Shown here one piece after another: positions 13,167 to 19,316 of a stretch of DNA of 19,827 nucleotides. Each line of letters begins with the position of its first letter. The first letter of the stretch is position 1. Source of the stretch: Methanobacteriota archaeon (GTDB taxonomy: Archaea; Thermoplasmatota; Thermoplasmata; RBG-16-68-12); NCBI GenBank assembly GCA_005878665.1, contig VBLR01000124.1:1-19827 (forward strand), read 5' to 3'. The notes beneath the pieces are model-generated. The model had not been told where the DNA came from, made no database searches, and was given only the letters and a program-made list of their open reading frames with translations. A program made the position numbers and the translations under genes.

Positions 13167-13529
13167 ATGCGCGAACCACCGCCCCCGATGATGAGCGCCC
13201 CGATGATGATGGGTCGAACCCGAATGATGGTCGCCGCTGCGATTGGCTTGGGCCTGCTGTTCCTCGCTGTCGGCGCGATGGTCGTCGACCTTGGCAACCA
13301 GGTGATCGTTAGTCCAACGCCAGAGCAGACGGCCGCCAACGCCAATCTGCGCGTCTTCATTGGCCCTGCGATCGCCCACTTCGGGATGTTCCTCTTCGTC
13401 GTCGGCCTCATTGGGGCCGCGTTGTTCCTTGAAGAAATGGATATCTTCGTCCGCTTGTTCCTTCTGATTGTCTCGTTCGTCGCCCTGCTGCTCGTACTCG
13501 CGAACTCCCCCACCCTCTTCGGGATTTGA
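13167..13529 (+). CDS. Small membrane protein, Met-rich N-terminus, three helices
   Basis: A 120-residue integral membrane protein with hydrophobic segments at about 21-42 (MVAAAIGLGLLFLAVGAMVV), 66-86 (AIAHFGMFLFVVGLIGAALF) and 94-113 (LFLLIVSFVALLLVLAN). The N-terminus is Pro/Met-rich: eight Met in the first 21 residues, beginning MREPPPPMMSAPMMMG. Several in-frame ATGs (codons 8, 9, 13-15, 20, 21) make the start uncertain; 13167 is used because it lies just after the predicted transcription start. It is followed 10 nt later by a second small membrane protein of similar size, so they form an operon and probably a complex or paralogous pair. I recognise no family; function unknown. Confidence 0.72.
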   Translation: MREPPPPMMSAPMMMGRTRMMVAAAIGLGLLFLAVGAMVVDLGNQVIVSPTPEQTAANANLRVFIGPAIAHFGMFLFVVGLIGAALFLEEMDIFVRLFLLIVSFVALLLVLANSPTLFGI

Positions 13530-13539
13530 GGTGGCCTCG

Positions 13540-13851
13540 ATGGCAGGAATGGGCGAGAGACTGTGGGACATCGGCCGGTCGCCGGCCCAGCACATGACGG
13601 TCTTGGTCTTCGGTCTGTTCGCACTCTTGACCGGGATCGTCGCGACGTCGATCCTCGCGGTTGCCGGGGGCGGCGGCGGGACGACGTCGATCGTCATGGC
13701 TGCGCTGATCCTCCGAGGTGTCGGTGGCTTCTTCGTTACCTTGGCCCTCTTCCTCGGGGCGTACACCGCATCGGGCGAGTCGTGGACGACGACCGTCTGG
13801 CGAATCGCACAGCTGCTCGGGGCGGTACTCGTCCTGATCTTCGTATTCTGA
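13540..13851 (+). CDS. Small membrane protein, second of tandem pair
   Basis: A 103-residue membrane protein with three hydrophobic segments, about residues 18-42 (HMTVLVFGLFALLTGIVATS onward), 50-72 (IVMAALILRGVGGFFVTLAL) and 86-103 (VWRIAQLLGAVLVLIFVF). A Gly-rich turn AGGGGGTT follows the first helix. The frame is open further upstream, but ATG 13540 is chosen because GAGGT at 13528-13532 is a well-placed SD that overlaps the preceding stop. The preceding gene encodes a similarly sized three-helix protein with its own strong promoter, and a perfect hairpin terminator follows, so the pair is a complete two-gene transcription unit. Function unknown. Confidence 0.7.
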   Translation: MAGMGERLWDIGRSPAQHMTVLVFGLFALLTGIVATSILAVAGGGGGTTSIVMAALILRGVGGFFVTLALFLGAYTASGESWTTTVWRIAQLLGAVLVLIFVF

Positions 13852-13868
13852 GTTCGGGACCAACACAC

Positions 13869-13893
13869 GAGGCGGCGCGATCGGCGCCGCCTC
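13869..13893. terminator. Perfect 10-bp hairpin between convergent genes
   Basis: GAGGCGGCGC (13869-13878) and GCGCCGCCTC (13884-13893) form an exact stem with a five-base GATCG loop. It lies 17 nt after the stop of the second membrane protein and ahead of the convergent BNR gene end, so it can serve as a terminator for both strands. Confidence 0.65.
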
Positions 13894-13942
13894 CTTCCAC
13901 TTTCGTATCCGGACGTTCTCTTCCGACGCCCTTGTGGACGCG

Positions 13943-15046
13943 CTAGCCCGCTTCTCCCGCGCTCACGGACATGATCGGCGGAAGGAAATCGCTGATCATC
14001 TTCCACGACTCGCCTTCATCGCGGCTCGCGAAGAGCTGCCCCGTGCTCGTCCCGACGTAGACTCCGACGGGGTCCGCCGCATCGACGGCCATCCCCTCGC
14101 GGAGCACCGTCATGTACGCGCCCGGACCGGGCAACCCTTTCGTGGATCGGCGCCACGATTTCCCGCTGTTCGTCGTCTTCCACACGGCCATCTGGCCCTT
14201 CGGGAATACGCGGTTCCCCGCCCCGATGAGCGGCGTGACGAACGCCGTGTGCTTCTGCCGCGGATGCGCGGCAATCGGGAACCCGAAATCGGAGGGCAGG
14301 CCTTTCGTGACCTCCGTCCACGCGCCACCGTCCGTGCCACGATGATATGTCCCAGAGTGGTTCTGTTGGAAGAGGGAGCCGTCTTCGGATGCGTCCCAGG
14401 CGAGCTTGTGCACGCATTGGCCCCACTCCGGATACTTGTTCGGAAGGAATTCGGCCCGCACGCCGCGGTTCTCGGTCGTCCACGTCCGCCCGGCATCCCG
14501 CGTCTCGAACGCACCGACCGCGCTGATCCCGATCACGAGGTGCCGCGGATTGCGCGGGTCGACGAGCACGGAGTGGAGACACAGACCTCCGCCTCCCGGT
14601 TGCCACTCCTTCCTCGTCGGGTGATAGTTCAAGGAGTCGATGTCCTGCCAGGTCTCTCCGCGATCGTCACTCCGGAACAACGCCGCGGGCTCGACTCCGG
14701 CGTAAATCGTGTCGGGGGCGTTCGCCGGACCGGGTTCGATGTGCCAGACGCGGGACACACTGAGGTCGGAGCCCTCTTTGAACTTCGGCGCCCCTCGCGT
14801 CGCCTTCGGCTCCTGGCCCGCACGGCCGCGGTAGATCGCCGGTCCCCACGGCTCGCTCCCCATCGGGGCCGACGCGTACACCGTCCGGCCATCCCGTGGG
14901 TCGAGCATCATGTGATAGACCGACCCGCCCGCGTTGAAGGGCCCCGCGACCGACCATTTCTTCCGATCCGAGGAATGGAAAAGGAATCCGCCTTTCTTCG
15001 TCCCGACCGCCACGACCACGCTGCCTTTCTTGATAGGACCCGCCAT
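13943..15046 (-). CDS. BNR/Asp-box repeat propeller protein (sialidase-like fold)
   Basis: A 367-residue beta-propeller protein with five or more Asp-box motifs: SDDRGETW (126-133), TRDAGRTW (182-189), GTDGGAW (237-243), TTNSGKSW (291-298) and SRDEGESW (341-348). Between them are strand repeats such as DPRDGRTVYASA and DPRNPRHLVIG. These mark the sialidase/Vps10-type propeller, but I see no Arg triad that would support glycosidase activity, and no signal peptide, so a cytoplasmic binding or scaffold role is as likely. The ATG at 15046 is chosen because it follows the MoaD-like stop by one base; a GTG at 15055 is also open. The tight coupling to a ubiquitin-fold gene is a recurrent pairing as I recall it, of unknown purpose. 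Confidence 0.8.
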   Translation of the reverse strand: MAGPIKKGSVVVAVGTKKGGFLFHSSDRKKWSVAGPFNAGGSVYHMMLDPRDGRTVYASAPMGSEPWGPAIYRGRAGQEPKATRGAPKFKEGSDLSVSRVWHIEPGPANAPDTIYAGVEPAALFRSDDRGETWQDIDSLNYHPTRKEWQPGGGGLCLHSVLVDPRNPRHLVIGISAVGAFETRDAGRTWTTENRGVRAEFLPNKYPEWGQCVHKLAWDASEDGSLFQQNHSGTYHRGTDGGAWTEVTKGLPSDFGFPIAAHPRQKHTAFVTPLIGAGNRVFPKGQMAVWKTTNSGKSWRRSTKGLPGPGAYMTVLREGMAVDAADPVGVYVGTSTGQLFASRDEGESWKMISDFLPPIMSVSAGEAG

Positions 15047-15047
15047 G

Positions 15048-15356
15048 TCAACCACCGGCGACGCTGGGGAGGATATGGACGACGTCTCCCGGATTCAGTT
15101 TCGTATCCGGCAACGATGTTCCGATCAACTCTTCGTTCACGAAGACGTTCACATACGGCCTGCGCCGTCCCGCCTCGTCGACGACGCGATCCCGGATTCC
15201 CGGGAAGTTCGCGTCGAGGGCGTGCAGCATCGCGGCGACGTCGGATGCCTCGAGGACGACTTCGTCCTGCCCGTCCGTGTAGGAGCGCAGCGCCGGCGGG
15301 ATCCGCACGAGCACACCGGCTCGGGCGATTTCCTTGGGCGAGACATCGGAGGCCAT
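15048..15356 (-). CDS. MoaD/ThiS-like ubiquitin-fold protein
   Basis: A 102-residue small protein of the MoaD/ThiS/SAMP superfamily. It reads RIPPALRSYTDGQDEVVLEA early, then a helix DVAAMLHALDANFPGIRDRV, then YVNVFVNEELI and LNPGDVVHILPSVAGG. The C-terminal Gly-Gly is the site that is adenylated and then thiocarboxylated or conjugated in this superfamily. It could be a sulfur carrier for molybdopterin or thiamine synthesis or an archaeal protein modifier; no E1, MoaE or ThiG gene is in the window. Its stop is one base before the BNR protein start, so they share a transcript. A GGAAGGAG SD-like run precedes the ATG and a TATA-like TTTTCATC lies farther upstream (15389-15399). Confidence 0.85.
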   Translation of the reverse strand: MASDVSPKEIARAGVLVRIPPALRSYTDGQDEVVLEASDVAAMLHALDANFPGIRDRVVDEAGRRRPYVNVFVNEELIGTSLPDTKLNPGDVVHILPSVAGG

Positions 15357-15388
15357 GACTCCTTCCCCCGCACCTCATCGCCCGAGAG

Positions 15389-15399
15389 ATGAAAAGCCT
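15389..15399 (-). promoter_or_regulatory. TATA-like box for the moaD-like/BNR operon
   Basis: Minus strand reads AGGCTTTTCATC here, about 38 nt before the ATG at 15356. This predicts a leader of about 10-12 nt carrying the GGAAGGAG run. Confidence 0.35.
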
Positions 15400-15435
15400 T
15401 TGGCCGGCGTCCGCGAATCCGACGGGTCGGCGGAA

Positions 15436-15446
15436 GGCCTTATCCC
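15436..15446 (+). promoter_or_regulatory. TATA-like box for the NIF3-family gene
   Basis: AGGCCTTATCCCA has a short A/T core centred about 29 nt before the ATG at 15470, fitting a leaderless transcript. It supports 15470 over an upstream ATG at 15389. Confidence 0.4.
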
Positions 15447-15469
15447 ATCCCATTCGCTCCGGGCGGGCG

Positions 15470-16300
15470 ATGGACACCCAGGACATCTTGGACGTGGCCC
15501 TGCGGCTCGCGCAGCAGTCCGAGATTCCCTCCGACACGACGATCAACGTGCCCGCGAAGGACGTTCGCCGAGCGCTGTTCGGCATCGACGTCGAAGCGGC
15601 CGATCTGCTGATGGCGAAGGAAAAGGGGTACGATGTCGTGATCGCCCACCATCCGACGGGAGGGTCCGCGATCCTCGACTTCCCGAAGGTCCTCGTCAAG
15701 CATGCGGACATCCTGGCCCACCACGGAGTGCCCCGACCCGTCGCGGATGCCGCGGTCCGGGAGATGCAAGAGGAGCGAGAGCCCCGGGCTCACGCCGAGA
15801 ATTACGACCGGCTCCCGTCGATCGCCCGGTTGATCGGGATCGGCCTGATGTGCATCCACAACCCGTGTGACGAGATCGGACGACGCGTGATGGACGAGAC
15901 CCTGCGAGCGAAGTTGAAACCGAATCCGCGGGTGCGCGACGCGATCGACACGCTCTATGCGATCCCGGAGTTCCAAGCGGCGAAGACGCGCATCGCGGTT
16001 CGCATGGGGAAAATCGATAATCCCCTGGGAAAATGGGCCGTCCACCACGGCGCGGGCACGAACGGAGGCCTCCCCGTCGCCCGGGCGGCCTTCGAGCACG
16101 GCATCGACACGGTTTTCTACATCCACATCGATGCGGGGGCCCTCCGGCGGTTGTGGGAACTCTTCGGCCGCGAGGGGTCGAAGAACCTCGTCGTCACCGG
16201 GCATGTGGCCTCGGACAGCATCGGCATCAACGAGCTCGTCCGCGAGTTGCGGACGCGTGGGCTGAGGGTCGACACGTACAGCGGAATTGTCGATGTCTGA
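15470..16300 (+). CDS. NIF3/DUF34-family metal-binding protein
   Basis: A 276-residue protein resembling the NIF3 (YbgI, GTP cyclohydrolase 1 type 2-like) family, which forms ring-shaped oligomers with a dimetal site. The key segment is YDVVIAHHPTGG (54-65) with His60-His61, and the C-terminal match is VTGHVASDSIGINELVRELR with His245. Between them lies a region with AVHHGAGTNGG. The usual C-terminal GxxxHH is reduced to GHVAS, so the metal site may differ from standard members. ATG 15470 is selected over 15389 because the domain starts right there (DTQDILDVALRL) and the promoter lies between them. The biochemical role of the family is poorly defined. It diverges from the MoaD-like/BNR operon. 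Confidence 0.78.
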   Translation: MDTQDILDVALRLAQQSEIPSDTTINVPAKDVRRALFGIDVEAADLLMAKEKGYDVVIAHHPTGGSAILDFPKVLVKHADILAHHGVPRPVADAAVREMQEEREPRAHAENYDRLPSIARLIGIGLMCIHNPCDEIGRRVMDETLRAKLKPNPRVRDAIDTLYAIPEFQAAKTRIAVRMGKIDNPLGKWAVHHGAGTNGGLPVARAAFEHGIDTVFYIHIDAGALRRLWELFGREGSKNLVVTGHVASDSIGINELVRELRTRGLRVDTYSGIVDV

Positions 16301-16301
16301 G

Positions 16302-16319
16302 CATTATTATTATCATAAT
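16302..16319 (+). promoter_or_regulatory. A/T-rich promoter with internal palindrome (possible operator)
   Basis: CATTATTATTATCATAATC follows the NIF3 stop. Its TATA-like core is centred about 27 nt before the ATG at 16335, and ATTATCATAAT (16309-16319) is a perfect palindrome around one base. The downstream gene encodes an HTH protein, so self-binding here is plausible but unproven. Confidence 0.4.
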
Positions 16320-16334
16320 CACGCATAAAATTCA

Positions 16335-16841
16335 ATGGGAAGCCTTAACTATGCATCCCCGATACCGCAGCGAAGGGGGTTCCGTCTGCCGTTCGAGATC
16401 GTCATCGTGAGCAACACCCCCCTCACGCCGTTGAAGGACATTGACGATGTCGCCCTCCTGTTCCTCACGCAGATCGGATACATCCCGAAAGGCTACGATC
16501 CGAAGACCGACGCGAGCTCCGTGCGCGACTCCGTCCCATACCGTCTGTTCGTCGAATGTCTGCTCGGTCGTCTCGACAAGGGGTGGACCGTCGAGCAGCT
16601 CGCCGCGAAGTTGAAGACCACGAAGGCGACGATCTACCGCCACATCAACAAGCTCAAGGAGATGGACCTCCTGGACGAGGTGAATGTCACGGAGCGCAGC
16701 ACGGTCCGGAAAGGGTACCGGATCCGGTACGGCAATCTCTCGAAAGCCTGGAATTTCGTCGAATCGAACGTGGAGATCGCGATGGAGAACTACCGCAAGA
16801 CCGTCGACCATCTCGAGAAGCTCGCCGAACAGAGGAGGTGA
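16335..16841 (+). CDS. HTH transcriptional regulator with unusual N-terminal domain
   Basis: A 168-residue regulator in three parts. Residues 17-70 form an unrecognised domain (RLPFEIVIVSNTPLTPLKDI, then VALLFLTQIGYIPKGY). Residues 84-115 form an HTH (WTVEQLAAKLKTTKATIYRH) followed by a wing around VTERSTVRKGYRIRYG. Residues 141-168 are a charged helix suited to coiled-coil dimerisation. ATG 16335 fits a leaderless start from the A/T-rich element ending the previous gene; a downstream GTG at 16407 would remove part of the N-terminal domain. The last four bases overlap the next gene (GTGA), and an AGGAGGTGA run at the stop forms an SD-like signal, so the two products are translationally linked. 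Confidence 0.78.
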   Translation: MGSLNYASPIPQRRGFRLPFEIVIVSNTPLTPLKDIDDVALLFLTQIGYIPKGYDPKTDASSVRDSVPYRLFVECLLGRLDKGWTVEQLAAKLKTTKATIYRHINKLKEMDLLDEVNVTERSTVRKGYRIRYGNLSKAWNFVESNVEIAMENYRKTVDHLEKLAEQRR

Positions 16842-17122
16842 CGGCGCTGGCCGATGAAATCGTCTCGCTCACGAAAGGATCCCGTTACCGGATCGAGTCC
16901 ATGGAGACCCGGGAGCGCACGAAGGTCACGAAGGGGATTTTCCGCGGATACGCGACGATCGGGACGGACGACGCAATCCTCGTGGAACTCGATGAAAGCC
17001 ATCAGGAGTTGAAAGGGAAGCTGCGCCTGATTCCGCTCCACGTCGTCCTCGCGGTCGACATCTTGGAGCAGGTGCCGGGCGACGCGCCGAAAGTCGAGAA
17101 GCACGGGACGATGTACGGCTGA
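16838..17122 (+). CDS. Small beta-rich protein, Sm-fold-like candidate
   Basis: A 94-residue protein coupled to the HTH regulator. The central part reads TKVTKGIFRGYATIGTDDAI, then LVELDE, then KGKLRLIPLHVVLAVDILEQ, a strand pattern reminiscent of Sm/Lsm barrels (G-x-F-x-G-Y then a late ILEQ strand); this is a fold guess, not a family match. The GTG at 16838 overlaps the preceding TGA. A perfect AGGAGGTGA lies over that start, so translation might instead begin at an unusual CTG at 16847. The protein is acidic towards the middle and has no membrane segment. Partner of the HTH protein, or RNA/DNA binding, are inferences only. Confidence 0.65.
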   Translation: MTALADEIVSLTKGSRYRIESMETRERTKVTKGIFRGYATIGTDDAILVELDESHQELKGKLRLIPLHVVLAVDILEQVPGDAPKVEKHGTMYG

Positions 17123-17133
17123 GCGGTCCGCAG

Positions 17134-17148
17134 GGCAAGCTTCTTGCC
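17134..17148 (+). promoter_or_regulatory. Triloop hairpin just upstream of the SD of a membrane-protein gene
   Basis: GGCAAG-CTT-CTTGCC forms an exact 6-bp stem. It starts 11 bases after the previous stop and ends a few bases before GGAAGGAGG, the probable SD of the gene at 17171. It could attenuate, terminate, or protect the transcript. Confidence 0.35.
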
Positions 17149-17170
17149 GGGGAAGGAGGATGACGGGCTC

Positions 17171-17704
17171 ATGAGTTCTCCTCGCGTCGCGCAGGTGGGC
17201 CTCCGATCCCCTCGAGGCTGGCTGTTCCTTGCGTTCCTCGGCGTCTGGCTGTACCTCGCGTCGCAGTTGCTCCGCCTCTATCCGGGACGGGTCGCCGAGG
17301 TCGTCGTCATCCCGGTCCTGGAGGTGAAAGAAGTCTTGGCCCTCACGTCCGGCCTCGGCCAGCTCCTCTTCTTCGGCGGCTTGGTCGCCGCTCTGTGGCG
17401 GGCAAATCTTGCCGCGGGTGCATCCAATGCCGGGATCCGCGGGCTCGCGTTCGGCGTCGCGGGGGTCGGCATCCTCGGCGTGTTCGAGTTCGCGCTCTTC
17501 CTCGATTGGCTCGCCGGCGCGTTCAACCCGATGGCCGCGTTCGCCCAAACGCCCATCTTGGATACCGGGGTCATTGCGGGGACCGCGCTCGCCTTCGCGG
17601 GTCTCGCCTCCCTAGTCGTCGGCTTTGCCCAGTCCACGGATCTCTTCGGTCGACGGCAGCGGATCGTCCCCGCTCGCGCGGCTCGGAAGGAGGAGACCGG
17701 CTGA
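17171..17704 (+). CDS. Four-helix integral membrane protein
   Basis: A 177-residue membrane protein with four hydrophobic segments, about 17-36 (WLFLAFLGVWLYLASQLLRL), 56-76 (LALTSGLGQLLFFGGLVAAL), 92-115 (AFGVAGVGILGVFEFALFLD onward) and 134-153 (VIAGTALAFAGLASLVVGFA). The C-terminal tail is basic (RRQRIVPARAARK), so it probably lies in the cytoplasm. The ATG at 17171 follows an AAGGAGGA SD-like run; a TTG at 17144 in the same frame would add nine residues across that SD and is less likely. No Cys or His clusters or family signature were recognised, so the function is unknown. Elp3 starts 28 nt downstream. Confidence 0.72.
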   Translation: MSSPRVAQVGLRSPRGWLFLAFLGVWLYLASQLLRLYPGRVAEVVVIPVLEVKEVLALTSGLGQLLFFGGLVAALWRANLAAGASNAGIRGLAFGVAGVGILGVFEFALFLDWLAGAFNPMAAFAQTPILDTGVIAGTALAFAGLASLVVGFAQSTDLFGRRQRIVPARAARKEETG

Positions 17705-17732
17705 TTCTCTCGGATCTCCACGCGATGTCTGT

Positions 17733-19316
17733 GTGTCTCGGGAGGCCGCCACACTGACCGTTGCACTGCGCCCGCCTCCGGAGGATCCGTTCCTCGCGTC
17801 GTTCCTCGCCGAACTGCGAGATCGGGTGCCCACGTCGAAGGATGAGCTCCAACAATTGAAGCGACGCGCGGCGCGGTCCCATGGCATCATCGGAATCCCC
17901 AGCGACCCGGATGTCCTCGGTCGGCTCCCTCCGGCGCGCCGCGACGAATTGGTGGATCTCCTGCGGATCAAGCCGGCTCGCACCGCGAGCGGCGTCGCCG
18001 TCGTGACGGTCATGACCGCGCCGCACGCGTGCCCACACGGGGTATGCACCTTCTGTCCAGGGGGACCGAGGTTCGGGACTCCGCAGTCGTACCTCGGCAC
18101 GGAACCTGCGGCGCGACGCGCCGCGCTTCACGACTACGATCCCGGGGAGCAAGTCGTCGCCCGTCTCCGGTCCCTGCGGGACATCGGACATCCGACCGAC
18201 AAGGTCGATTTGATCGTGCTCGGAGGGACGTTCACGTCTCTCGAGCGCGGATACCAGGAGTGGTTCGTGAAAGGGTGTCTCGACGCGATGAACGGGGATA
18301 TCTCGGACTCGCTCGGGACGGCCCAAACGAAGAACGAGACCGCCGGCGTGCGGTGCATCGGACTCACGATCGAAACGAAGCCCGACTGTTTTCTCGGTTC
18401 GGAGGTCGACGCCTGCCTCGGTCTCGGCACAACCCGAGTGGAGCTGGGAATCCAGTCGACCCACGACGACGTCCTCGAGGCCGTCCACCGAGGGCACACG
18501 GACGCGCAGAGCCGTGCCGCGATGGGCCGCGCGAAGGCCGCCGGCCTGAAGGTCGGCGCGCACATGATGCCGGGCCTCCCCGGTTCGGATTGCGACCGCG
18601 ACCTCGACTCCTTCCGGACGCTGTTCGAAGATTCGGACTACCGTCCGGACTTTCTGAAGATCTATCCGACGCTAGTCCTGCCCGGAACGGCCCTGTACGG
18701 ACTCTGGAAATCCGGGCGGTACTCGCCGCTCTCGACGGAACAGGCCGTCGACCTCGTCGCCCGCGTGAAGGCGATGGTGCCGCGGTGGTGCCGCATCCAG
18801 CGCGTGCAGCGCGAGATCGGGGCGCCGGAAATCCAGGACGGTCCGAAGAAGGGAGATCTCCGGCTGCTCGCGCGGGAACGGCTTCGGCAACTCGGCCTGA
18901 GGTGTTCCTGCGTGCGGTGCCGGGAAGTCGGATTCCGCGGCATCGAGCCACGCCCGGAAGCGCTCACAATCCTCCGATGCGATTACGAGTCCTCCCGAGG
19001 ACACGAGGTCTTCCTCAGCATCGAGGATCCCGGACTCGACGTGCTCGTCGCCTACGCACGCCTCCGGATCGACGAATCCGGCGCGACAGTCCGGGAGTTG
19101 AAGGTGTTCGGTCCCATGGTGGAGATTCACGAAGCCGCACAGGACCGTTGGCAACATCGCGGGTTCGGTCGTCGGCTCATGAGCGAATGCGAGCGCCTCG
19201 CCCGGCATGAATTCAACGCGCGCGAGGTCCGGGTCACCGCGGGAGTCGGTGTCCGCGGGTACTATCGCAACCTCGGATACGACCTGCGTGCCCCGTACAT
19301 GGTCAAAGGGCTGTGA
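17733..19316 (+). CDS. elp3: Elp3: radical SAM/acetyltransferase tRNA uridine-34 carboxymethylation enzyme
   Basis: A 527-residue Elp3. The N-terminal part contains KPARTASGVAVVTVMTAPHA leading into the radical-SAM cluster site CPHGVCTFCPGG, with Cys100, Cys105 and Cys108. The core continues with LGGTFTSLERGYQEWFVKG and LTIETKPDCF. The GNAT domain ends with QHRGFGRRLM (from 474) and GVRGYYRNLGYDLRAPYMVK, as in the known family. Archaeal Elp3 works alone: it uses acetyl-CoA and SAM to form cm5U at the tRNA wobble position. The frame opens as far back as 17625, overlapping the previous gene; the GTG at 17733 is preferred because it removes that overlap and leaves a family-typical length, though no clear SD or TATA box supports it. 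It ends immediately beside the stop of a convergent GTPase. Confidence 0.93.
   Translation: MSREAATLTVALRPPPEDPFLASFLAELRDRVPTSKDELQQLKRRAARSHGIIGIPSDPDVLGRLPPARRDELVDLLRIKPARTASGVAVVTVMTAPHACPHGVCTFCPGGPRFGTPQSYLGTEPAARRAALHDYDPGEQVVARLRSLRDIGHPTDKVDLIVLGGTFTSLERGYQEWFVKGCLDAMNGDISDSLGTAQTKNETAGVRCIGLTIETKPDCFLGSEVDACLGLGTTRVELGIQSTHDDVLEAVHRGHTDAQSRAAMGRAKAAGLKVGAHMMPGLPGSDCDRDLDSFRTLFEDSDYRPDFLKIYPTLVLPGTALYGLWKSGRYSPLSTEQAVDLVARVKAMVPRWCRIQRVQREIGAPEIQDGPKKGDLRLLARERLRQLGLRCSCVRCREVGFRGIEPRPEALTILRCDYESSRGHEVFLSIEDPGLDVLVAYARLRIDESGATVRELKVFGPMVEIHEAAQDRWQHRGFGRRLMSECERLARHEFNAREVRVTAGVGVRGYYRNLGYDLRAPYMVKGL

Noticed and set aside
13934..15358. A 474-codon open frame on the plus strand
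   Set aside because: It is antisense to the BNR and MoaD-like genes, which have clear repeats and a Gly-Gly end. The frame is low-complexity Arg-rich.
17571..18563. A 330-codon minus-strand frame opposite elp3
   Set aside because: It overlaps the radical-SAM core and shows no recognisable domain.
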